Of a DNA stretch of 7,501 nucleotides, positions 1 through 5,159 are shown one piece after another; the stretch's first letter is position 1, and each line of letters begins with the position of its first letter. Position numbers and translations under genes: made by a program. The notes under the pieces are model-generated. The model had not been told where the DNA came from. It saw nothing but the letters and a program-made list of their open reading frames with translations, and did not search any database. Location: assembly GCA_027016965.1 (NCBI GenBank), contig JALURI010000256.1:1-7501 (forward strand), given 5' to 3'. The stretch comes from Geoglobus sp. GTDB taxonomy: Archaea > Halobacteriota > Archaeoglobi > Archaeoglobales > Archaeoglobaceae.

Positions 1-105
1 CTCCTCAAGAACCTCAGCCATCTTTTCTACTGCATCCTCACTTACTCTCTCAGCACCTGCCTTCCTTATCAATCTATCAATTGGTGCAAGTGGCAACTCA
101 GCCAT
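1..105 (-). CDS. Archaeal histone (HMf family), N-terminal part, truncated by window edge
   Basis: DNA-packaging protein that forms dimers and larger assemblies and wraps chromosomal DNA. Translating the minus strand from the ATG at 105-103 gives 35 codons that run off the window at base 1. The product starts [20 protein letters not shown] and continues [15 protein letters not shown]. The ELP.AP...R.I..AGAERVS pattern is the signature of the first helix, loop and second-helix start of archaeal histones such as HMfB. These are usually about 67-70 residues, so roughly half is present. The start is fixed by a ribosome binding site, GAGGTG on the minus strand (111-116), five bases upstream. The gene is divergent from the nitroreductase operon and has its own TATA box. 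I see nothing unusual in the visible part. The family assignment is very secure; which paralogue it is cannot be told. Confidence 0.95.
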   Translation of the reverse strand, partial: MAELPLAPIDRLIRKAGAERVSEDAVEKMAEVLEE

Positions 106-140
106 TTTATCACCTCAATTCTTTTTTCAGTCATTGGAGA

Positions 141-148
141 TATATAAA
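141..148 (-). promoter_or_regulatory. TATA box of the histone gene
   Basis: On the minus strand the bases read TTTATATA, the archaeal TATA-box consensus, preceded by an A-rich stretch (AGAATAAAA) that can serve as the BRE. Counting about 25 bases downstream places transcription start near 118-121. That would give a leader of about 15 bases that just includes the GAGGTG ribosome binding site at 111-116. The fit of all three elements makes this the best-supported promoter in the window. Confidence 0.8.
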
Positions 149-280
149 TTTTATTCTGTTGTGATAACCATTCAGATGTTTTATTCAGTCCATAGGAAAT
201 AGGAGATAAATCTGGAGTGTTGTACTGTCAAGAAATAAAAATCAGTGGGATTATGAGATATTGAGAGGTGAACGTTATCA

Positions 281-305
281 ATTATGACATATTGTGTCAA
301 TAATA
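281..305. repeat. Imperfect inverted repeat, possible operator
   Basis: The core is TGACA (285-289), a 5-base spacer TATTG, then TGTCA (295-299). The flanks continue the symmetry with one base inserted: ATTA on the left against ATAAT on the right. A 15-bp core dyad with AT-rich flanks is the size and shape of a dimeric regulator site. It is over 100 bases from either predicted promoter, so a direct operator role is uncertain, and the repeat is short enough to occur by chance. Confidence 0.3.
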
Positions 306-405
306 TGGCTAAGATGAGACCTCATACAGGAATTGGCAGTAGACTGAGTAAAAGTCTAAAAGATTGATGCACATTATATTAACATCTTATTCAGTCTGAC
401 CACCT

Positions 406-419
406 CGAAAATGTTTTAA
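406..419 (+). promoter_or_regulatory. BRE/TATA promoter of the nitroreductase operon, leaderless type
   Basis: CGAAAA (406-411) resembles a BRE and is followed by TGTTTTAA (412-419), a TATA-like octamer. Its centre is about 26 bases before the ATG at 442, so transcription should start at or within a base or two of the start codon. The sequence just before the ATG is T-rich (CTCTGTTTTTT) and has no Shine-Dalgarno complementarity, which agrees with a leaderless mRNA. Confidence 0.55.
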
Positions 420-441
420 CCTTTCATTTACTCTGTTTTTT

Positions 442-960
442 ATGGACTGTCTGACTGCCATATTTTCCAGAAAATCAATCAGAAGATTCAAAAAGGATGA
501 CATAAGTGATGAGATCATTTTGAAACTGATCAAGGCTGGAAATGCTGCACCATCTGCCGGAAACCTTCAGGCAAGAGATTTCATAATTGTCAGGAATGAA
601 GAAACCAAGCTTAAACTTGCTGTTTCATCCTTCAGACAGATGTTTATTGCTGAGGCACCTGTTATCGTTGTTGTTGTTGCAAATTACCTCAGGAGCATGA
701 AGGTCTATGGTGACAGAGGAAGAATATATGCTGAGCAGGACTCTGCCGCTGCCATTCAAAATATACTTCTTGCAGCTCATGCAATGGGTCTTTCCTCGGT
801 ATGGATTGGCGCCTACGATGATGAGAAAATCTCAGAAATTCTTGGCATTCCGAGCTATGCGAGACCTGCAGCAATTCTTCCAATTGGTTATCCTGCCGAA
901 GATCCGAGACCGAGAAGGAGATACGAACTTGAAGATATCACTCACTGGGAGAGATGGTAA
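442..960 (+). CDS. Nitroreductase-family FMN oxidoreductase
   Basis: A 172-residue single-domain member of the NAD(P)H:FMN oxidoreductase (nitroreductase) fold, normally a dimeric cytoplasmic flavoprotein. Visible signatures are SRKSIRRF at residues 9-16, whose Arg10, Ser12 and Arg14 match the FMN-phosphate-binding RxSxR motif. AAPSAGNLQ at 35-43 follows, then the dimer/flavin helix [18 protein letters not shown] (100-117), WIGAY at 121-125, and [13 protein letters not shown] at 145-157. The length suits the small archaeal branch. The natural substrate cannot be read from sequence; quinones, flavins or a biosynthetic intermediate are all possible. The ATG at 442 is the first codon of the conserved N-terminus and sits where a leaderless transcript should begin. 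The stop codon overlaps the next gene by 7 bases, so it is the first gene of an overlapping cluster. The family call is secure and the specific function unknown. Confidence 0.93.
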   Translation: MDCLTAIFSRKSIRRFKKDDISDEIILKLIKAGNAAPSAGNLQARDFIIVRNEETKLKLAVSSFRQMFIAEAPVIVVVVANYLRSMKVYGDRGRIYAEQDSAAAIQNILLAAHAMGLSSVWIGAYDDEKISEILGIPSYARPAAILPIGYPAEDPRPRRRYELEDITHWERW

Positions 961-1718
961 TAGCACTACTGACTGACTTTGGAGATTTCTATCCGGGAGT
1001 TATGAAGGGCATAATAAGAAAAATCAGCAGAGATGAAATAGTTGACATAACCCACAGCATATCTCCCCATAATATCCTTGAGGGAGCCTTCCTGCTCTAC
1101 CACTCTTACCGTCACTTTCCTTATGGAACGATATTTGTTGCAGTGGTTGATCCGGGTGTTGGAGGGGAAAGGAGAGCAATTGCAGTGAAAACATCCAGTT
1201 ACTGGTTTGTTGGTCCCGATAACGGTCTCATTTATCCATCAGCCACTGAGGATGGTATTCAGGATGTTTTTTCAGTAAAAGAATCAGTCTTTGAAATCTC
1301 TGGAACTCTTTCAACTACATTCCATGGTAGAGACATCTTTGCTCCAGCAGCAGCTTTAATTCGAAAAGGAAAGATTGATGACAGGTATTTTGATAGAATC
1401 CAAGACGGTATTGAGAAACTTGAACTTTTCAATTTGGAAATTGAGGGAAATGAAATCAGATGCCTTGTGCCTTACATCGACAGGTTTGGTAATGTTGTCA
1501 CAAATGTCCGGAGAGATGAACTGAAAAGGCTGAATGCAAAAGAATTTTTGTTTAGTAAAATCAGAATACCCCTGGTTGAGAGGTATCAGGATGTTGAGGC
1601 TGGTGAGCCCCTTGCCATAATTGGCAGCTTTGACACGCTTGAGCTAAGTGTAAGGGAGGGAAGTTTTTCAGAAAAGTATAACCTCAGACATGGTGAACTG
1701 AGACTAAGGTGGTCATGA
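954..1718 (+). CDS. SAM hydrolase, adenosine-forming (DUF62 / SAM hydroxide adenosyltransferase)
   Basis: A 254-residue member of the fluorinase/chlorinase/DUF62 superfamily. Characterised archaeal DUF62 enzymes, such as PH0463 of Pyrococcus horikoshii, use activated water to split S-adenosylmethionine into adenosine and methionine. Family marks are LTDFGD (6-11) and [10 protein letters not shown] (66-75), followed by GPDNGLIYP (87-95) and [12 protein letters not shown] (123-134). The C-terminal domain shows [11 protein letters not shown] (174-184) and [13 protein letters not shown] (225-237). Asp66, Arg73 and His124 match in position the Asp-Arg-His triad that marks the hydrolytic enzymes. 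The start at 954 gives the usual N-terminus (M.I.LLTDFG). The gene overlaps the nitroreductase by 7 bases and shares the A of its TGA with the next gene's ATG, implying coupled translation. A weak GGGAG (947-951) lies close to the start. Why a cell should hydrolyse SAM is not established. Confidence 0.93.
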   Translation: MVIALLTDFGDFYPGVMKGIIRKISRDEIVDITHSISPHNILEGAFLLYHSYRHFPYGTIFVAVVDPGVGGERRAIAVKTSSYWFVGPDNGLIYPSATEDGIQDVFSVKESVFEISGTLSTTFHGRDIFAPAAALIRKGKIDDRYFDRIQDGIEKLELFNLEIEGNEIRCLVPYIDRFGNVVTNVRRDELKRLNAKEFLFSKIRIPLVERYQDVEAGEPLAIIGSFDTLELSVREGSFSEKYNLRHGELRLRWS

Positions 1719-2128
1719 TGGTTGAGGATAGATTCGGAGACAGGACACTTGCAAAGCTTGTTGAATCAATAAACCGTCATCTGCCTGAGAAAAGACACTC
1801 ACTTAAATCTATGCTTGAGATGGACACCCCTTCTTTCAGAGCGAGAGATGGGATGGAGTATGATATAGAAAAGAAGGAGCTTGAATTCATTGCTGAATAT
1901 GTGGATGAGGAAGAGCAGGACAGATTTTCTATACCGATAATTCTCGAGATGACAAGTCTCGGAGATGGATATGTGGTGTATGTGAGGGATAGAAGACATG
2001 CAGAATTTTTGAAAAGAGCGTTTGGGTTTGACAGATACGTGAACAACATTATGATGCTATATTCCTACGAACTTCAGAAGATAAGAAAAGTGCTGAAAAC
2101 AACAACGCAGGTTATGTTCAGAGTGTAA
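1718..2128 (+). CDS. DUF61 (UPF0216) family protein of unknown function
   Basis: A 136-residue soluble archaeal protein. I recognise the DUF61/UPF0216 family from the segment SINRHLPEKRHSLKSML (17-33), followed by the ARDG that begins at residue 42, and by IPIILEM in the middle. No enzymatic motif, membrane segment or metal-binding cluster is evident; it is rich in charged residues. The start is ambiguous. In-frame GTG at 1709, ATG at 1715 and ATG at 1718 are all open. I chose 1718 because AAGGTGG (1706-1712) is spaced five bases from it and because ATG 1718 shares one base with the upstream TGA (1716-1718). ATG 1715 would give the classic ATGA overlap. It is third in the overlapping cluster with the nitroreductase and SAM hydrolase. 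The family call is fairly secure; the role is unknown. Confidence 0.85.
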   Translation: MVEDRFGDRTLAKLVESINRHLPEKRHSLKSMLEMDTPSFRARDGMEYDIEKKELEFIAEYVDEEEQDRFSIPIILEMTSLGDGYVVYVRDRRHAEFLKRAFGFDRYVNNIMMLYSYELQKIRKVLKTTTQVMFRV

Positions 2129-2140
2129 TTAACCTCGCGA

Positions 2141-2152
2141 TTTTATTTTATA
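2141..2152 (+). promoter_or_regulatory. TATA element of the SDH_sah protease gene, leaderless type
   Basis: TTTTATTTTATA is preceded by CGCGA. The TATA centre (about 2148) lies about 27 bases before the ATG at 2176, so transcription should begin at or next to the start codon. No good Shine-Dalgarno site precedes the ATG, only GAGAG, which agrees with a leaderless mRNA. This suggests that the protease gene is transcribed independently of the DUF61 gene 47 bases upstream. Confidence 0.5.
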
Positions 2153-2175
2153 CAACTTCTGACTGAGAGAACAAC

Positions 2176-3009
2176 ATGTATGATCTATATGGAATCTTCT
2201 GGCTGCTGATATTTCTTTATCTGATATTCATGCCTCAGATAAGACATCAGATGCTTGTATCAGAGAGAAGAAAAATCATGGAGAAAATCGCTGAAAAGAG
2301 AGGAAGCAATGTTATAACCATGATTCACAGACAGGAGAGTATAGGTTTTCTTGGCATCCCCGTCTACAGGTTCATAGATATTGACGACTCCGAGAATATC
2401 CTCAGAGCGATAAGGAGTACACCTGATGACAAGCCCATAGATCTCATAATCCACACCCCCGGAGGACTTGTGCTTGCTGCAACCCAGATAGCCAAGGCAC
2501 TTCATGACCACCCCGCAAAAACCACGGTAATCGTTCCTCATTATGCGATGAGCGGTGGAACGTTAATAGCTCTGGCAGCAGACGAGATAGTCATGGATCC
2601 TCACGCTGTTCTTGGTCCTGTCGATCCCCAGCTTATGAACTATCCTGCTCCATCAATCTTGAGAGCTGTGAAAAGAAAAGAACCAAAGGATGTTGACGAC
2701 CAAACTCTGATAATGGCTGATATTGCGGAAAAGGCGATAAATCAGGTGAGAGATTTTGTTTTCTCTCTGTTGAAGGATAAACTTGGGGAGGAGAATGCCA
2801 AGAAGGTTGCTGAAATACTGACTGAAGGTAGATGGACCCACGATTATCCACTTACGTTCGATACTGTAAGAGAATTTGGATTGAATGTTTCAACTGATGT
2901 TTTACCTGAAGTGTATGGGCTCATGGACCTCTACCCGCAGCCAATGATGCAGAGACATCCAGGAGTTGAATTCGTTCCCGGTCAGAGTGATAAAAAGTCT
3001 GGCAGGTGA
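2176..3009 (+). CDS. Membrane-anchored ClpP-class serine protease (SDH_sah / DUF114 family)
   Basis: A 277-residue protein with one N-terminal transmembrane helix (about residues 6-19, YGIFWLLIFLYLIF) followed by a cytoplasm- or exterior-facing ClpP/crotonase-fold domain. The domain shows IDLIIHTPGGLVLAATQIA (88-106), the nucleophile region PHYAMSGGTLIALAADEIVM (121-140), MDPHAVLGPVDPQ (140-152), and the family's C-terminal TEGRWTHDYPLT (216-227). Ser126 in AMSGG is the expected nucleophile. The family is described as using a Ser-Asp-His triad; His222 is my candidate histidine, but that is inference. It resembles SppA-like membrane proteases without the tandem duplication. The likely role is cleavage of membrane or signal-peptide remnants, inferred from the fold only. 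The ATG at 2176 has no ribosome binding site but fits the TATA spacing. No stomatin/NfeD partner gene lies next to it here. Confidence 0.88.
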   Translation: MYDLYGIFWLLIFLYLIFMPQIRHQMLVSERRKIMEKIAEKRGSNVITMIHRQESIGFLGIPVYRFIDIDDSENILRAIRSTPDDKPIDLIIHTPGGLVLAATQIAKALHDHPAKTTVIVPHYAMSGGTLIALAADEIVMDPHAVLGPVDPQLMNYPAPSILRAVKRKEPKDVDDQTLIMADIAEKAINQVRDFVFSLLKDKLGEENAKKVAEILTEGRWTHDYPLTFDTVREFGLNVSTDVLPEVYGLMDLYPQPMMQRHPGVEFVPGQSDKKSGR

Positions 3010-3020
3010 TGTCGAAGCTG

Positions 3021-3028
3021 TTTTAAAT
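3021..3028 (+). promoter_or_regulatory. TATA box before the 56-residue small gene, leaderless type
   Basis: TTTTAAAT is centred about 26 bases before the ATG at 3050. The only sequence between it and the ATG is CA- and T-rich, with no Shine-Dalgarno match. The spacing is the same as at 442 and 2176, which supports both the promoter and the start codon of the small gene. Confidence 0.5.
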
Positions 3029-3049
3029 TTTCAGCCATCACATTGAATT

Positions 3050-3220
3050 ATGGAATTGTTTGACAAGATGAAGAAAGCAAAAGAGGTTATGGAGGATGAG
3101 GTGGAGAGTGCAAAAACTCATGCAAAGGCAGACGACCTTTTAATACGAGAGATCAACAAGACAATTTCTGAAAGATGGCAGAAAGTTGCTGGAAAAAAGC
3201 CGCTAAATGTTGCAGGGTAA
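3050..3220 (+). CDS. Small hypothetical protein, 56 residues, charged helical
   Basis: Not a family I recognise. The reading frame runs from ATG 3050 to TAA 3218-3220; an in-frame stop (3044-3046) lies two codons upstream, so the start is well bounded. The product begins MELFDKMKKAKEVMEDEVES and ends GKKPLNVAG. About the first 47 residues are dense in Glu, Lys, Asp and Ala, with a hydrophobic i/i+3/i+4 pattern suggesting one or two amphipathic helices. There is a single Trp (residue 43), no Cys, and no signal peptide or membrane segment. Codon use resembles the neighbours, and the predicted TATA box sits 26 bases before the ATG. It lies between the protease and moaD, 40 bases after the former and 100 before the latter, so probably forms its own transcript. 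I think it is a real gene; its function is unknown. Confidence 0.65.
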   Translation: MELFDKMKKAKEVMEDEVESAKTHAKADDLLIREINKTISERWQKVAGKKPLNVAG

Positions 3221-3257
3221 CCTTGCAGGAAGAAAATGAGCATGTCTTTGCATATGA

Positions 3258-3267
3258 ATTAAATACT
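3258..3267 (+). promoter_or_regulatory. Possible TATA box of the moaD-moeA pair
   Basis: AATTAAATAC lies about 60 bases before the moaD start. Transcription would begin near 3287 and leave a leader of about 33 bases carrying the GGTGA ribosome binding site (3309-3313). The match is weaker than the other promoters; read-through from the small gene upstream is the alternative. Confidence 0.35.
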
Positions 3268-3320
3268 TGAGAAGGTTGTAAATGAAATGATGCGTATACT
3301 GAATCCCCGGTGAAATGGTT

Positions 3321-3572
3321 ATGGTAAGGATAAAGCTCTTTGCAAATTTCAGAGAAATTACAGGAAAAAGAGAGATTGAAGTAGATGCAGAGAATCTCAA
3401 TGAGATTCTGGAGAAACTATCCTCAACATATCCTGATTTTGAAAGGCTGATGTGTTATGCCGTCATAACTGTTAATGGCAGAATTGTTGACAGAGAGGAA
3501 GATGTTGTGCTGAGAAAAGAAGACGTTGTGGCTATTTTTCCTCCTGTAAGTGGTGGTGTGAATGCTCTTTGA
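3321..3572 (+). CDS. moaD: MoaD / ThiS-like ubiquitin-fold sulfur carrier
   Basis: The small subunit of molybdopterin synthase. Its C-terminal glycine is adenylated and thiocarboxylated, and the sulfur goes to the cofactor dithiolene. The 83-residue product begins MVRIKLFANFREITG, the typical MoaD opening, and contains VITVNGRIVD in the middle and VVAIFPPVSGG near the end. The ubiquitin-like fold is expected. I chose ATG 3321 over 3315 because GGTGA (3309-3313) is seven bases from 3321 and only one from 3315. The odd feature is the C-terminus: the di-glycine (residues 78-79) is followed by VNAL rather than a stop codon. The last bases overlap moeA by 11. Either the tail is trimmed by a protease before activation or this protein differs from standard MoaD. 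In archaea such proteins may also act as protein modifiers (SAMPs) or in tRNA thiolation. Confidence 0.88.
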   Translation: MVRIKLFANFREITGKREIEVDAENLNEILEKLSSTYPDFERLMCYAVITVNGRIVDREEDVVLRKEDVVAIFPPVSGGVNAL

Positions 3573-4728
3573 AAAACTTGAAAGCTTGGACAAAGCACGG
3601 AAAAAGATGCTTGCGAAAATTAAACAATTTAACAGTAAAGACAGGGAAACTGTTTCTCTGAGCGAGGGACTTGGCAGGATCCTCGCCTTGGATGTAAGAT
3701 CTGAGGTTGACGTACCACATTACGACAGATGTGCCATGGATGGATATGCTGTGAAAAGCTGGATGGTAAGAGATGCCAGCAGAACAAATCCTGTTTTGCT
3801 TGAAAAGGATATTGAAGCACTCTGGGTTCATACAGGGGACGTCCTGCCCGATGGGTTTGATGCTGTTGTAAAGGCAGAAGATGTTGAGGAGATGGGAAAG
3901 AAGGTTGCTATATACAGGGCAGTCAGGAAAAACGAGAATATTGGGTTGAGGGGGGAAGATATCAGGGTTGAAGAAATAATCGCAGAAAAGGGGAGAGTCT
4001 TGAGACCCCACGATCTTGCCCTACTGAGATCTGCCGGAATAGAGGAAGTAGACGTTTTCAGAAAGCCCATGATCAAAGTCGTTCCCACAGGAGATGAGCT
4101 TGTAACCTCAAAGGAACTGCTGAAATCCGGGAAGGTGATTGAGAGCAACGGTTTGATGATTTCAGCCTATGTCCAGGAATGGGGAGGAACTGCAGAAAAA
4201 ACAGGCATCATCCCTGATGTCAGGGAAAAAATTGAGAGAATTTTTGATGATACTCCGAGATACGACATGATTGTTGTCACAGGGGGCACATCTGTCGGGA
4301 AAAGGGATCTTCTTTACGATATTCTCATGGATGCTGGTGAAGTTATTTTCAGAGGTGTGGCATTGAGGCCGGGAAAGCCAACAGTATTTGCTGTTGTTGA
4401 TGGCACTCCGGTTCTTGGCTTACCTGGCTTTCCGACAGCCTGCGTTGCCTCAGCCTACCTCTTTCTCAAACCATCTATTTTCAAAATACTCCATCGTTCT
4501 GATGAGACATCTTTCAATGTCAGGCTGTTAGAAAAAGTACATTCCAGGGCTGGTTTCACGAGTTTTGTTAGATTAAATGTTGATTTTGAAAGAATGGAGG
4601 CAATTCCAGTTTCATCTCACGGTTCTGGGATTCTTTCCAGTGTCACACGGGCTAATGCATACACGCTCATAGATGAAAATATTGAAGTTGTTGGGGAAAA
4701 TGAAGTGGTGAAAGCCTTCCCTCTCTGA
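3562..4728 (+). CDS. moeA: MoeA, molybdopterin molybdenumtransferase
   Basis: Inserts molybdate (or tungstate, likely relevant in anaerobic archaea) into adenylylated molybdopterin. At 388 residues it is the usual size of a stand-alone MoeA without the C-terminal PBP-like extension of some archaeal versions. Domains in order: the N-terminal linker and domain with VPHYDRCAMDGYAV (51-64); HTGDVLPDGFDAVVK (90-104) and GEDI (131-134); the MogA-like domain with VPTGDEL (174-180), VVTGGTSVGKRD (238-249), LRPGKP (268-273) and LGLPGFPTA (285-293); then the small beta-barrel domain IV. Asp60, Thr91, Asp178-Glu179 and Asp249 sit where E. coli MoeA has its functional acidic and Thr residues. A stop at 3559-3561 directly precedes the ATG at 3562, fixing the start. 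Its ribosome binding site, GGTGG (3552-3556), lies inside the codons for the moaD di-glycine. Translation is probably coupled to moaD. Confidence 0.95.
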   Translation: MLFEKLESLDKARKKMLAKIKQFNSKDRETVSLSEGLGRILALDVRSEVDVPHYDRCAMDGYAVKSWMVRDASRTNPVLLEKDIEALWVHTGDVLPDGFDAVVKAEDVEEMGKKVAIYRAVRKNENIGLRGEDIRVEEIIAEKGRVLRPHDLALLRSAGIEEVDVFRKPMIKVVPTGDELVTSKELLKSGKVIESNGLMISAYVQEWGGTAEKTGIIPDVREKIERIFDDTPRYDMIVVTGGTSVGKRDLLYDILMDAGEVIFRGVALRPGKPTVFAVVDGTPVLGLPGFPTACVASAYLFLKPSIFKILHRSDETSFNVRLLEKVHSRAGFTSFVRLNVDFERMEAIPVSSHGSGILSSVTRANAYTLIDENIEVVGENEVVKAFPL

Positions 4729-4762
4729 GGACTCGAAAAAATGCAGATGGGGCTGAGAAAAA

Positions 4763-4778
4763 AGAAAATCCTTAAATA
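4763..4778 (+). promoter_or_regulatory. BRE/TATA promoter of the A-type ATP synthase operon
   Basis: GAAAATC lies just before CTTAAATA (4771-4778). Transcription should start near 4799-4801, giving a leader of about 38 bases. The leader carries a strong ribosome binding site, GGGGTGA (4825-4831), six bases from the atpH ATG. The 109-base gap after moeA also supports a separate transcription unit. Confidence 0.6.
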
Positions 4779-4837
4779 CCATATGCTGATGGTCTCCATG
4801 ACATCCCTCTGAATTCATTTTTACGGGGTGAAAGAGC

Positions 4838-5158
4838 ATGGAAAAGGCAGAGATACTGGCGAAAATAAAGGAAACCGAACAGAAAGTGGAAGAGGAGATC
4901 AAAAGGGCAGAAGAAGAGAGAAAGAAAAAGATTCTTGCTGCAAAAAATGAGGCAAGGCAGATTATTGAAGATGCAGAGAAGGAAGCTGAAAGGATAAAGG
5001 AAGACATTCTTGAAAAAACAAGAGCAGAAATAGAGAAAGAGAAAGAAAGCATAAGGGAAAAGAAAATGGCTGAGATAAATGAACTTGTGAGAAAAGGAGA
5101 ATTAAGGGTGAATGATGCTGTAAACTTCCTTTACGATGAATTTGTGAGGATGATCTGA
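4838..5158 (+). CDS. atpH: A-type ATP synthase subunit H (peripheral stalk, G-like)
   Basis: A 106-residue, almost entirely charged protein. From residue 1 to about 95 it is a run of Glu, Lys, Ala and Ile in heptad spacing (for example EKEAERIKEDILEKTRAE), a long single coiled coil. It ends in a short NDAVNFLYDEFVRMI segment. In the A1AO enzyme, H pairs with E to form the peripheral stalks that hold the catalytic head against the membrane subunit I. Length and composition match archaeal AhaH/AtpH. Because coiled coils are low in information, the identity rests mainly on being the gene just before atpI, the usual position in archaeal operons. The start is supported by GGGGTGA (4825-4831). It is the first gene of the operon; the next ATG follows its stop after one base. 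Confidence 0.88.
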   Translation: MEKAEILAKIKETEQKVEEEIKRAEEERKKKILAAKNEARQIIEDAEKEAERIKEDILEKTRAEIEKEKESIREKKMAEINELVRKGELRVNDAVNFLYDEFVRMI

Positions 5159-5159
5159 T

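Larger units (their letters stand above)
106..441. other. Divergent intergenic region between histone and nitroreductase genes
   Basis: This 336-base AT-rich stretch separates two divergently transcribed genes. It holds the histone leader and TATA box at the left end and a leaderless-type promoter (406-419) for the nitroreductase operon at the right end. An imperfect inverted repeat lies near the middle (281-305). The 10-mer TTATTCAGTC occurs twice (181-190 and 387-396), and a shorter TTCAGTC also occurs at 126-132. There is a weak 6-bp stem, TAGACT/AGTCTA, at 340-358. I find no tRNA, no convincing C/D-box RNA, and no ORF longer than 27 codons with good support. The region is long for two simple promoters, so an unrecognised small RNA or regulator sites are possible but not shown. 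Confidence 0.6.

Noticed and set aside
340..358. Stem TAGACT/AGTCTA with a 7-base loop
   Set aside because: Six A/T-rich base pairs with no T tract after it; expected by chance in a region of this length.
284..367. 27-codon frame starting ATG ACA TAT, with GAGAGGTG (263-270) upstream
   Set aside because: The spacing of 13 bases from the ribosome binding site is too long, the start overlaps the inverted repeat, and the predicted peptide (MTYCVNNMAKM...) has no recognisable character. Chance is the simpler explanation without conservation data.
311..398. C/D-box RNA-like motifs (AGATGAG, CTGA, TTGATGC, CTGA)
   Set aside because: Neither C-like box matches RUGAUGA, and the box spacings (27, 17 and 24 bases) are far from the compact roughly 12-base guides of archaeal C/D RNAs.
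689..883. Open frames on the opposite strand of the nitroreductase, and similar long antisense frames under moeA, atpH, atpI and atpK
   Set aside because: They lie entirely inside genes with clear protein-family signatures, have low-complexity Ser/Phe- or Pro/Ala-rich products, and lack ribosome binding sites and family motifs.
3287..3313. 8-codon frame (MMRILNPR) in the moaD leader, its stop inside the moaD ribosome binding site
   Set aside because: It could be a leader peptide, but it is too short to distinguish from chance and has no regulatory signature such as repeated codons or a hairpin.
4741..4812. 23-codon frame between moeA and atpH
   Set aside because: It spans the predicted TATA box and start site of the ATP synthase promoter and has no ribosome binding site, so it is most likely a chance frame.
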